Source: Bythopirellula polymerisocia
GTDB lineage: Bacteria > Planctomycetota > Planctomycetia > Pirellulales > Lacipirellulaceae
Direction: 5' to 3'
Length of the DNA: 64,000 bases
Assembly: GCF_007860015.1 (NCBI RefSeq)
Contig: NZ_SJPS01000011.1
Location: 1-64,000, forward strand
Part shown: piece after piece, positions 18,190 through 27,566 of the stretch
How the letters are laid out: every line of letters begins with the position of its first letter
How positions within the stretch are numbered: the stretch's first letter is position 1
Notes under the pieces: model-generated
Databases searched by the model: none
Told to the model about the DNA's origin: nothing
The model's input: only the letters and a program-made list of their open reading frames with translations
Translations under genes and position numbers: made by a program

Positions 18190-18373
18190 AGTTTTCTTTT
18201 TCAACAAGATGGAGGTGCGAGACAATGGTGAGAGAGGGCACTTCGACAAATCGCTGTATTGACGATAATATTGTAACATCCTTTGGGCAAAAACTAGTTG
18301 CCAATTTTCGGCAGGTTTTGCATGTTGGCTCGCAAGGTGGTTAATTGAAAATCGTTGGCGAAGGCTTGGACCC

Positions 18374-19510
18374 ATGAATTTTGCACTCCTAGGTGCCGAC
18401 CGCGAAAGTCTGCTACTTGCCGAGGCGGCTGCCAACAGCGGCCATACCATTGTTTGGGGTGGCGATTTAGGGACAGGGGAATTAGGGGATCTGCCAAATT
18501 GGTGGCCCGTTGAGGATCATGAAGACAATTGGGAGGAGCTGCTCGACCAACACGCTTGTGACGCTGTGATCGTAGGTTGCGGTGAAACGTCAGGCATCTT
18601 GCGAGCCGAGCAGGTCAATCAGCTCGTCAAGAATGGTGTGGCAGTGCTGGCAACGTTTCCTCTATGCGAATCGGTGTTGAGTTTCTACGAAATCGACATG
18701 GCCCGCACGGAAAGCAACACTCCACTCTATCATTTCAATCCTTTGTCCATGCAGACAGAATTGCTTGTCGAAGTGTCCCGTTGGATTCGGGAAGGACATC
18801 CCGACGTTGGCCCAGTAGAGCAGGTTCTTTGGGAGAGGCCTATCAAGAGCCGAACTCAAGAAAACGTACTCTGGCATTTTGCTCGTGATGTCGAAGTGCT
18901 GGACCAGTTAGCCGGACCGCTCGACCGTTTGGGAGCAGTCGGATCACCCGACGCGGCGGCCACCTATGCTGGTCTGAATGTGCAACTCCTGGGCAAGTGC
19001 CAAGTGCCGGTCCATTGGGCGGTCGGTCCCGTAGAAAAAACAGTCCAGTCCTGTTTAACGCTTGTAGGGGAACGTGGCAAATGGCGAACTGAACTTCCAG
19101 AATCGAGCTCAGCCAGGGCCTCACAAGCAGAAGCATGCCTCAGGCAATTCGTTGAGACGATTTCCAACCATTCTGAGCCCAAAACAACTTGGCCAGCTGC
19201 CCTACGAGCGATGGAGCTTACTGACACTATTGAGATCAGCTTGCGGCGTGGACGGATGATTGATGTTCATCGTCAGCAACTCAGCGAGCAACTTGCCTTC
19301 CGCGGGACCATGTCCGCCCTGGGTTGCGGGGTTCTCCTGCTCTTGCCGCCACTGCTACTGGTCATTGGTTGGTTGGCCGGAGAGATGGGGATTCCGGTTG
19401 CAGAGTATTGGGCTCACGGACTGCTGGCATTGCTGGCAGTTTTTCTGCTCATTCAGTTGATTCCCAAAGTGTTTCTCGACAACTCTGCTAAAGAAGACCA
19501 AACGGATTGA
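18374..19510 (+). CDS. Gfo/Idh/MocA-like Rossmann protein with C-terminal membrane anchor
   Basis: The 378-residue protein opens with a Rossmann-like strand-loop-helix (MNFALLGADRESLLLAEAAANSGHTIV) and has a second nucleotide-fold strand (CDAVIVGCGETSGILRAEQV) as in Gfo/Idh/MocA oxidoreductases. The canonical GxGxxG is altered and the EKP catalytic motif is not visible, so enzyme activity is doubtful. Near the end are two strongly hydrophobic segments (about residues 312-334 and 343-362), suggesting anchoring in the cytoplasmic membrane. The gene is divergent from the PDZ protein. A degenerate oxidoreductase used as a sensor or scaffold is possible; this is inference. Confidence 0.65.
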   Translation: MNFALLGADRESLLLAEAAANSGHTIVWGGDLGTGELGDLPNWWPVEDHEDNWEELLDQHACDAVIVGCGETSGILRAEQVNQLVKNGVAVLATFPLCESVLSFYEIDMARTESNTPLYHFNPLSMQTELLVEVSRWIREGHPDVGPVEQVLWERPIKSRTQENVLWHFARDVEVLDQLAGPLDRLGAVGSPDAAATYAGLNVQLLGKCQVPVHWAVGPVEKTVQSCLTLVGERGKWRTELPESSSARASQAEACLRQFVETISNHSEPKTTWPAALRAMELTDTIEISLRRGRMIDVHRQQLSEQLAFRGTMSALGCGVLLLLPPLLLVIGWLAGEMGIPVAEYWAHGLLALLAVFLLIQLIPKVFLDNSAKEDQTD

Positions 19511-19705
19511 TCAGGATATGAATGGACTGGTCGCAAGTTTGAGGCAGTTGCCGACGGGCCTCGCCACCAAGTTTGGCGATTAGGCAAAAGTTAGCGGCTT
19601 AGTGTGGCCGATTTTCGCTACTGGAGGGTTGCCGACTTCCGTATTAGTAGCTGGCAGCATTAACCTCTTGCTTGTTACCTTGTCTTGGTTTTTTGGGGTG
19701 GGCCT

Positions 19706-20140
19706 ATGAAAAACCAGAATTCTCTCAACGCCGTTGCGCTCATTGCGCTCGCTTTCCTGCTGGGTACAATTAGCGGCTGCGTGTCTCTGTGCGGTGTAAG
19801 TGATGAATCTGCCTACGTGACTGATCCCGGCTGCGGCTACGCAAATTGTGTCGGAGATTGCTCCGAGGGCTACTATGCAGGGGATGAATGTCCCTGCAAT
19901 GACTGCGCTGGGTGCTTGGGGGCGGTGCGCGGTCGACTTGCTTGTGCTCGCCATCGAATGCGTATCCCGATCGGGCCCCCTGCTGTCCGATATCGGCCAG
20001 AAATGCCGCCGGAATTCCTCCCAGTGCCCGTCACGCCGATCTATGCCAATGTGAATCCCAATGCGCCCCAGGATTTGCGTGGTGAGGTGGAAGTCGGATG
20101 GGCCCCTCCTTGCCAATTAACGATCACCGGTCGTGATTAG
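19706..20140 (+). CDS. Cys-rich lipoprotein
   Basis: A 144-residue protein beginning at the ATG at 19706, preceded by a GGGGTGGG stretch; an in-frame TTG 7 codons earlier is less likely. The signal peptide ends in the lipobox ISGC with Cys25 as the lipidated residue. The mature part has a dense cysteine cluster (DPGCGYANC, then GDCSEGYY, then DECPCNDCAGC) and a Pro-rich tail (PPAVRYRPEMPPEFLPVP). The DPGCG unit recurs from the Cys-rich barrel protein 4 kb upstream. Membrane-attached surface or periplasmic protein of unknown function. Confidence 0.75.
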   Translation: MKNQNSLNAVALIALAFLLGTISGCVSLCGVSDESAYVTDPGCGYANCVGDCSEGYYAGDECPCNDCAGCLGAVRGRLACARHRMRIPIGPPAVRYRPEMPPEFLPVPVTPIYANVNPNAPQDLRGEVEVGWAPPCQLTITGRD

Positions 20141-20273
20141 CACATTCTTGAGCCTCTTTTCCAGTGAGTGAGAAGCTAGGCATTCTGTGAGGCTTGTCAT
20201 TCGCAACGTTTAAGCGAGTCCTAACGACGCGCCGATCAACGGTTCTAGCAACCACTCCTGTTCCCCGCAGAAC

Positions 20274-21722
<1,449 letters not shown>

Positions 21723-21737
21723 GTTGCATAACCTACT

Positions 21738-21752
21738 ACGGCAAAGTGCCGT
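21738..21752. terminator. Hairpin between convergent degP-like gene and hemL
   Basis: ACGGCA-AAG-TGCCGT forms a 6-bp GC-rich stem with a 3-nt loop, 15 bp after the protease stop. A second weak inverted repeat, AGGTT-GCAT-AACCT, overlaps the stop at 21721-21734. The U-tract is poor on both strands, so bidirectional termination is only suggested. Confidence 0.4.
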
Positions 21753-21764
21753 GTTGCGGAAGGG

Positions 21765-23075
21765 CTAGGTTGACATCTCCTGCATCACTTCTTCTGAGGC
21801 GGCGATTGTGCGGTCGATGTCGTCTTCTGTATGCGCTGCCGAGATGAACAGGGCCTCGTACTGGCTGCATGGCAAGTAGACTCCGCGATTCATCATGCCC
21901 CAAAAGAATCGGGCGAACTGCTCTGTGTTGCAACGGCTTGCCGCCTGCCAACTTGTGATACCCTCACCGCTGAAGAACAAGGTCACCATGCTTCCCACGC
22001 GGGCGATAGTGTGTATTATTCCGGCTTTCTCGGCAGCAGCGTGCAACCCTGCTTCCAATCGGGCAGTGAGATGCTCCAAGCGGTCGTAGGGGGGCTGCTC
22101 CTTGAGAATCTTGAGAGTTGCGTTACCGGCCGCAGTGGCCAACGGGTTGCCACTCAAGGTGCCAGCTTGAAATACCTTGCCCGCGGGGAGGATGTGATTC
22201 ATCACTTCGGCCCGCCCGCCATAGGCGCCAACCGGCAGGCCGCCGCCGACGATTTTACCCAAGGTGGTGATGTCGGGCTCGAGCCCCAATAATTGCTGAG
22301 CACCACCAAATGCCACGCGAAACCCGGTCATCACCTCATCGCAAATTAGCAGAGCGCCATGTGACTTGGTAAGTCGATTGAGCGCAGATACGAACGCCTG
22401 GCTAGGAACTACCACCCCCATGTTGCCAACTACAGGCTCGAGAATGACTCCGGCGATTTTGTCTCCGTGCCTGGCAAATGCATCCTCCAGGCTTTGCACA
22501 TCGTTGTAATCCAGCACAAGCGTGTCCTTGGTCGTGCCTACAGTGACACCTGGCGAGTTGGGAGTCCCCAGCGTTGCCGCGGAACTTCCTGCCGCTACCA
22601 ACAGGCTATCGACGTGCCCATGGTAATTGCCGGCAAATTTGATGATCACGTCGCGGCCCGTGAATCCGCGTGCCAAGCGAACTGCGCTCATCGTGGCCTC
22701 GGTCCCCGAACTGACTAGCCGCACTTTTTCGATCGAGGCGACCGCATCGATAATCCGCTCAGCCAATTCGCTCTCCGCCTCGGTGGGGGCACCGTAACTT
22801 GTGCCCCTAGACAGTGCCGCTTCCAATGCGGCGACGACTGCCGGATGACGATGCCCTAGTATCATCGGCCCCCAGGAGCCGATGTAATCGACGTAGCGAT
22901 CGCCATCGATGTCATAGAGGTAGGCCCCTTCAGCCCGCTCGATAAAGATAGGCGTTCCGCCGACGGCACCGAAGGCACGCGCGGGGCTATTGACCCCGCC
23001 GGGCATGAGTTGTTGGGCCCGTTCAAAAGCAGCATGACTGCGGGGGCGTCTACTTAGTGAATCAGCGAGAGCCAT
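21765..23075 (-). CDS. hemL: Glutamate-1-semialdehyde 2,1-aminomutase
   Basis: Converts glutamate-1-semialdehyde to 5-aminolevulinate, the committed precursor of tetrapyrroles in the C5 pathway. The protein has 436 residues, the usual length, and class III aminotransferase motifs: GVNSPARAF at the N-terminus, SSGTEATMSAVRLARGFTGR, the PLP-interacting CDEVMTGFR, and the Schiff-base lysine region TTLGKIVGGGLPVGAYGG. AAGGA lies 6 nt before the ATG, and an extended -10 promoter lies 39 bp upstream of the ATG. Together with the HemQ encoded 13 kb away it supports haem synthesis. Confidence 0.95.
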   Translation of the reverse strand: MALADSLSRRPRSHAAFERAQQLMPGGVNSPARAFGAVGGTPIFIERAEGAYLYDIDGDRYVDYIGSWGPMILGHRHPAVVAALEAALSRGTSYGAPTEAESELAERIIDAVASIEKVRLVSSGTEATMSAVRLARGFTGRDVIIKFAGNYHGHVDSLLVAAGSSAATLGTPNSPGVTVGTTKDTLVLDYNDVQSLEDAFARHGDKIAGVILEPVVGNMGVVVPSQAFVSALNRLTKSHGALLICDEVMTGFRVAFGGAQQLLGLEPDITTLGKIVGGGLPVGAYGGRAEVMNHILPAGKVFQAGTLSGNPLATAAGNATLKILKEQPPYDRLEHLTARLEAGLHAAAEKAGIIHTIARVGSMVTLFFSGEGITSWQAASRCNTEQFARFFWGMMNRGVYLPCSQYEALFISAAHTEDDIDRTIAASEEVMQEMST

Positions 23076-23113
23076 TGATAATCCTTTGGGTTACGGAATC
23101 TGGTATCGTCGCG

Positions 23114-23122
23114 ATTATAACA
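23114..23122 (-). promoter_or_regulatory. Extended -10 promoter of hemL
   Basis: Read on the minus strand this is TGTTATAAT: TG, one base, then TATAAT, the extended -10 form. No good -35 hexamer is visible at 17 nt, consistent with an extended -10 promoter. The leader to the hemL ATG would be roughly 30-35 nt. Confidence 0.5.
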
Positions 23123-23454
23123 TCACTCACGGCAATCAGGTACCAAGCAGCAACGATGCTTGGGGCTGTGCCAAGACATTTTGTCCTTTGCAATCGATGC
23201 TTCGTGCAAAATTGCTGCCCAATTCCAACAAGCGGCAAAACAAATACCGATGAATTTGGATCTCAACGGATTAAGTTTTGCGCTCCATCTTGTTACGACT
23301 GACTTGCATGAACCTTCAACCTCTTCACTGGTCTGAGAGCAGTCATTTCGAATACACTTGTTCTCGAAATGAGCAGTGTGGTTTCTGCAGAGTCACAACT
23401 TCGCGATTAATCCGGAAGGATTCTCGTACTCTCCCAAACGGCGCACTATTTGCA

Positions 23455-23460
23455 TATAAT
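23455..23460 (+). promoter_or_regulatory. -10 element for the Tyr/Gly-rich peptide gene
   Basis: Perfect TATAAT, 56 bp before the ATG; the -35 region 17 nt upstream is a poor match. A leader of about 50 nt with an AGGAG ribosome site is implied. Confidence 0.45.
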
Positions 23461-23515
23461 TTGATATTGAATCAGAAACCATCGAGGGCGGATTCAAAAA
23501 ACAGGAGATATTAAG

Positions 23516-23758
23516 ATGAAAAGTTTAGGTTTGTTTGGCGCGGCGTTGTTAGTGGGAGGGTTGTTGCTTGGTGAAGCAAATGATGCGAGCGCGCAGGGCT
23601 ACTATTATGCCCGGCGACCGGTTGCGTACCCTGTGCCGAGTTACTCTTACTACGGCGGGTGGTATCCTGGGAGCTACCAGAATCTCTATGGCAACTACGG
23701 CTCTTACCATGTGATGACCCCCTACTGGAATGGCGGTTATCGGTATCGCTATTGGTAG
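23516..23758 (+). CDS. Small secreted Tyr/Gly-rich protein
   Basis: An 80-residue protein with a clear signal peptide (GLFGAALLVGGLLLGEANDASAQ) and a mature part of about 54 residues dominated by Tyr, Gly, Pro and Trp (for example YYYARRPVAYPVPSYSYYGG, ending YRYRYW). AGGAG is 9 nt before the ATG. Aromatic-rich repeats of this type occur in adhesive or structural surface peptides, but the role here is unknown. Single-gene unit with its own -10 element. Confidence 0.8.
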   Translation: MKSLGLFGAALLVGGLLLGEANDASAQGYYYARRPVAYPVPSYSYYGGWYPGSYQNLYGNYGSYHVMTPYWNGGYRYRYW

Positions 23759-23776
23759 AAGTATGATGGCTGGTGG

Positions 23777-25684
23777 CTAGTTGTCGGTTTTCGAAGATAG
23801 TGCGGCGAGTGCTTGATTTGCTTCGGCAACCAAATCGGCTGCCCAGGGTTCGTTGTCATAGAGGTTTATAAAGGCCCGGTACATCCGAGCAGCGCGGGCT
23901 GGGCTGCGCGCGGCGATTGTGGCTGCCAAACGAAGTTGCTCTTGTAACGCCGGGAGTTGATTCTCGGCAATTTCTCGATTGAGTTCTTGAAGCCTCACCA
24001 GTTCCTGACGTGCAAGTACCAGCCACTGACGATGGCCTTCAGAAAGAGAACTGACTTCACTTGCCGAAGGGTTGGCCCCCTCGGCAGTCTCATCTGTAGG
24101 ATCGAAGAGCGCAATCAGATCGGCAAGTAGTTGCTCACCACGGGCGGGATTCTCTGCACTGATTTCTATTGCCTGTAAGTAGAGTTGCTCAATGGGGCCC
24201 ATTTCGTCTTCCCCGCTGAATCGGTTTCTTGAGCGGGCCTGCCGAGCGAATTTCTGATACTCCAACTGCTCGAGATGCCCGGCGACTTCGGCAGCACGTG
24301 GATCGTCTGGAAACCGATCAACGAACTCAGCTAGCTCAAACGAAATAGAACGCAGGTCATTATCCCCTTCTCGGTCGATGGTGGCTGTAATTGTGTCGAA
24401 CAAGTCATCAGCCGTCGGGGGACGAGTCAAGCTCCAGCCTAACCAGACGATGGTGCCCAGCAGAAGAATCAAGGCTGCCCAGCGAGCCACGAGCGAGAGG
24501 TGGCTATCGTCCTCTTCCAGGTGTTGGCGCTGGCGGATTTCATCGTCGAGCGTAGTGAATCGTGTCTGAGTTGGCCGCGCCGGAACTACTGGATCAACCG
24601 GGGCGGGGTCCGACTTTACAGCAGGAGCATCGGGGGTAATTGGTTCTGGCTGGGCAATCGTGGGGGCTTCGAAGAGGTCACCAGAATTGCTTAAATCTAT
24701 CCCATCCATATCAAGATACTCGGGTCGCGCAACATCACTGGTTGCATCGGTCGAGATCGCTGAAGTGGAATTCGGCTGCCTGGTTGGCGGGTCAAGTTCT
24801 GAATTATCAGACTCTGATAGTTCTGCAAGCTTCGTTTCTGATTGGGGAGGACGAGACAAGGCCTTCTGCATGGCCTCCATGTGCCTGCCTAATACCAGCA
24901 CATTGGGAAATCGTTCTTCAGGTTCCTTCGACAAAAGCTGTTGAATCAGCCGGCTAAGTTGATCGGGTGTGTCAGGGGCATAGCGCTGCACGGGTTCTGG
25001 CTCAGCGAAGCGCTGCATCTGTAACATCTCGGGCATCGTCTTGGCTCGAAACGGAGGCCGTCCTGCCAGCAGGGCAAATAGGACTCCACCCAAACTGTAT
25101 TGGTCGCACTTCTCGGTAACCGGCCGACCGTCCGCTTGCTCAGGCGACATGTAGTCAGCCGTGCCGAGGACTCCCCCCGCGGTCGTGAGTTGCGTTCCAC
25201 CGAAAAGACGAGCGATACCGAAGTCGGCAATCTTGATGTGGCCTTCTTTTGTCAGCAAGAGATTCGCCGGCTTGATGTCGCGATGCACAACCCCATGGTC
25301 ATGGGCATGCTTGAGCGCTCGGCAAATCTGCGTGCCGATGGACAGGGTTTCCTGCCAATTGAAACGCCGGCCGGAGTTAATCTCCTCTTCGAGGCTTGTC
25401 CCTTCGACAAGTTCCATGGAGTAGAAGAGCATTCCTTCTTCTTCACCGTAGCCGTAGAGCCGCACGATCCCTTCGTGTTTGAGCTTCTTAAGAGAGTCGA
25501 TCTCCGCCTCAAACCTTTCGCGGAAACCCTCGGCCATGGCCAATTGGGGGCTCAGTGCTTTGACGGCTACGCGAGTGCCAGCAGCCTGGCCGGGTCCTGC
25601 GTAAGTTGCCTCGTAGACAGCACCCATTCCCCCTTTGCCAATCTGTCGTTCAATCCGATAGGGCCCTAGTTTCTCTATTTTCAT
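23777..25684 (-). CDS. Membrane-anchored Ser/Thr protein kinase (PknB-like)
   Basis: Hanks-type kinase. The N-terminal kinase domain (about residues 1-280) has the glycine loop GKGGMGAVYE, VAVKALSP with the ATP lysine, the catalytic loop HRDIKPANLL and the magnesium motif ADFGIARL. A Pro/Asp-rich linker is followed by one membrane helix at about residues 405-425 (WAALILLLGTIVWLGWSL). The outer part is helical, with TPR-like or coiled-coil character (RGEQLLADLIALF, LARQELVRLQELNREIAEN) rather than PASTA repeats. I start at the ATG at 25684 (635 residues). Divergent from the SH3b-protein gene, with 269 bp between starts. Confidence 0.9.
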   Translation of the reverse strand: MKIEKLGPYRIERQIGKGGMGAVYEATYAGPGQAAGTRVAVKALSPQLAMAEGFRERFEAEIDSLKKLKHEGIVRLYGYGEEEGMLFYSMELVEGTSLEEEINSGRRFNWQETLSIGTQICRALKHAHDHGVVHRDIKPANLLLTKEGHIKIADFGIARLFGGTQLTTAGGVLGTADYMSPEQADGRPVTEKCDQYSLGGVLFALLAGRPPFRAKTMPEMLQMQRFAEPEPVQRYAPDTPDQLSRLIQQLLSKEPEERFPNVLVLGRHMEAMQKALSRPPQSETKLAELSESDNSELDPPTRQPNSTSAISTDATSDVARPEYLDMDGIDLSNSGDLFEAPTIAQPEPITPDAPAVKSDPAPVDPVVPARPTQTRFTTLDDEIRQRQHLEEDDSHLSLVARWAALILLLGTIVWLGWSLTRPPTADDLFDTITATIDREGDNDLRSISFELAEFVDRFPDDPRAAEVAGHLEQLEYQKFARQARSRNRFSGEDEMGPIEQLYLQAIEISAENPARGEQLLADLIALFDPTDETAEGANPSASEVSSLSEGHRQWLVLARQELVRLQELNREIAENQLPALQEQLRLAATIAARSPARAARMYRAFINLYDNEPWAADLVAEANQALAALSSKTDN

Positions 25685-25953
25685 CAATCGCCCCAATATC
25701 GACAGACTCTCCGAGTCGGAAATTCCCGACTAGGAGAGTCGGCCAACAGTGTTCTCAATGCCAAAATCTAAGTGAAGACAGTACTCTCACACTGGTTTAT
25801 CCTAGCAGGGCTCAAGCGGTGCTGCTAGCAGAACCTCTGCTTGTGCAGGCCTTGAGCGACGAGCGCAAATTACCTATAAGCCACGGCGAATCTCACTCCT
25901 TTTCCCCTATCGCGCGGGTGTCGACCGATACTCGCATAGACGAGGGCACGCTT

Positions 25954-27474
25954 ATGGCTCGGTTGCACCTTTCATCAATTGTTAACTACATTCCGGCGGC
26001 TCTAACTCGCTGCATTTCTTGCTTGGCAATTGCGCTGGCATTGTCAAGTTCTGCGCAATGCGAAGTGACCTTCCCCTACGTTGCCTACATCAGCGTGCCG
26101 CAAACATTTGCTCGTGGTGGTCCAGGGCAGGAATACTACCCTACGCTGCAATTGCCTCAGGGGCATGCCGTCGAGGTCTATCGACACGATAGTGAGGGGT
26201 GGTGCGCCGTGCGCCCGCCCGAAGGGAGTTTTTGTTGGATCGCAGCGCATGAGATTCATCGACTTGATAACAATACGGCCGAGATCGCCGTAGAAAGCGC
26301 CATCGCCCGTGTCGGGAGCAGCGTCTCACCGGCGCGAAGTGCTGTGCAAGTGCTCTTGCACCGAGGCGAGCAACTGCAGTTGCTTCCTTCCGCCGCGAAT
26401 GATGATCCACGGTGGATTCGAATTGCGCCGCCGGCTGGTGAATTCCGCTGGATCGCGGCCAGTAGCCTATCACGAACGCCACCGCTGGAAAATTCTGGCC
26501 CGGTACAACATGCCTCCGGGTGGATGCGGCAATCCCCTACGGTAGGCCATGCTTCGGGCGGTAACAGTTCTGAACGAGGCTTTGCCCACTTGGTACAGAA
26601 TACGGTTCCTGTCCAACCGGCATATCCAGGTGCGGCTGCCTTGCCCTCAACTCCCTTGCCAATTCCGAATGGCATCATGGCAGCGTCCACCGGAGGTGCA
26701 GCAGACAGTGTAGAGCTTGTGGCTGGATCTCCCTCCGCTAAGCAAGTTTCGCAATCGCCCGGTTTAGTCCCCCCTTCGCTTGCTCAAGTTGGGGCGGCCG
26801 AACAGGGGGCATCCCTGGCGGCAACTCGGGTAAGTACGGCGCCCAGGATTCGCTTTGGCAATTCACCCTCAGTCCTGGGCCCCGCGACTGATCGCGTGGA
26901 GGAATTGCAATTACGGCTTTCTCAAGCAGTAATTCGACCGAAGGAAGAATGGCAGTTTGATCAACTCGAGTCCGAAGCAAACGCACTATTGGACAAGAGT
27001 GACTCGGTTTCAGAACGCGAACACCTGCGCGACCTGCTGGACCGAATCGCACGATTCAAACGCGTACAAGAGGGTCTTCCCACTGAACCGACCATGGCCG
27101 TCAACTCCGGACCTGATCCTGAGAAGGGTGAGTTTACTGGCCAGACGTCGCGAGTGCGGCAATTAGCTGATCTCGATCTAAAATCCGACGATCCCTTTGA
27201 AAATAGAAAGCCGAGCGCCGACGAACCGCGTTACGATGCTGTGGGTCGCTTGAAGCCGGTGACTTCTACAACACAGGAGTCTCCTCGTTATGCGCTGGTC
27301 GATGACAAGGGGGCGGTGATCTCATTTGTAACGCCGACTCCTGATTTGAACTTGCAGCCTTACGTAGGAATGCGAATTGGTGTGAACGGCTCGCGCGGAT
27401 TCATGCCTGAATACCGCAAGGCACATGTCACCGCAGGGCGAGTAACTTTGATTGAAGATCGAATCCGGAGGTAG
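25954..27474 (+). CDS. Secreted SH3b-domain protein
   Basis: The ATG at 25954, after a CGAGGG, gives a 506-residue protein with a signal peptide (RCISCLAIALALSSSAQC). The frame remains open 116 codons upstream, where it overlaps the divergent kinase gene, and that part looks non-coding. Two SH3-like modules follow (about residues 40-170): VPQTFARGGPGQEYYPTLQLPQGHAVEVYR.. and a second with VQVLLHRGEQLQLLP.., each with Trp motifs (GWCAVRPPEGSFCWIAA, WIRIAPPAGEFRWIAA). Beyond is a Ser/Pro/Ala-rich linker, a helical segment at about 320-375, and a C-terminal beta domain (YVGMRIGVNGSRGFMPEY). Probably periplasmic, cell-wall or surface associated. Confidence 0.8.
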   Translation: MARLHLSSIVNYIPAALTRCISCLAIALALSSSAQCEVTFPYVAYISVPQTFARGGPGQEYYPTLQLPQGHAVEVYRHDSEGWCAVRPPEGSFCWIAAHEIHRLDNNTAEIAVESAIARVGSSVSPARSAVQVLLHRGEQLQLLPSAANDDPRWIRIAPPAGEFRWIAASSLSRTPPLENSGPVQHASGWMRQSPTVGHASGGNSSERGFAHLVQNTVPVQPAYPGAAALPSTPLPIPNGIMAASTGGAADSVELVAGSPSAKQVSQSPGLVPPSLAQVGAAEQGASLAATRVSTAPRIRFGNSPSVLGPATDRVEELQLRLSQAVIRPKEEWQFDQLESEANALLDKSDSVSEREHLRDLLDRIARFKRVQEGLPTEPTMAVNSGPDPEKGEFTGQTSRVRQLADLDLKSDDPFENRKPSADEPRYDAVGRLKPVTSTTQESPRYALVDDKGAVISFVTPTPDLNLQPYVGMRIGVNGSRGFMPEYRKAHVTAGRVTLIEDRIRR

Positions 27475-27479
27475 TGGTT

Positions 27480-27494
27480 CAGGCTTTCAGCCTG
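27480..27494. repeat. Short palindromic repeat, AGGCT-nnn-AGCCT type
   Basis: CAGGCT-TTC-AGCCTG, 6 bp after the SH3b gene stop. The same core with different outer bases and loop (TAGGCT-AGA-AGCCTA) occurs at 53093-53107. Both are intergenic. Confidence 0.5.
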
Positions 27495-27540
27495 TACTTC
27501 TTGGCGTGTAGGATTCTAGCCTGCGTTCTCCTAAAGAAGG

Positions 27541-27560
27541 CAGCCAAGATGGCTACCCCA
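27541..27560. repeat. Short dispersed repeat with AGCCA/TGGCT hairpin, copy 1
   Basis: CAGCCAAGATGGCTACCCCA, nearly identical to the copy near 36582. The core AGCCA-AGA-TGGCT is a small inverted repeat. It is intergenic, between convergent genes. Confidence 0.5.
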
Positions 27561-27566
27561 CGGATA

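Larger units (their letters stand above)
23076..23515. other. Divergent intergenic region between hemL and the Tyr/Gly-rich peptide gene
   Basis: This 440-bp region carries the hemL promoter at one end and a perfect TATAAT at 23455-23460 at the other. The open frames inside it have no coding features I can support. No RNA gene is visible. Confidence 0.5.

Noticed and set aside
18190..18450. N-terminal extension of the PDZ-protein frame
   Set aside because: These 87 codons run into the divergent gene and precede a normal signal peptide that starts at 18189.
25606..25953. N-terminal extension of the SH3b-protein frame
   Set aside because: It overlaps the start of the divergent kinase gene, and the signal peptide begins only after the Met at 25954.
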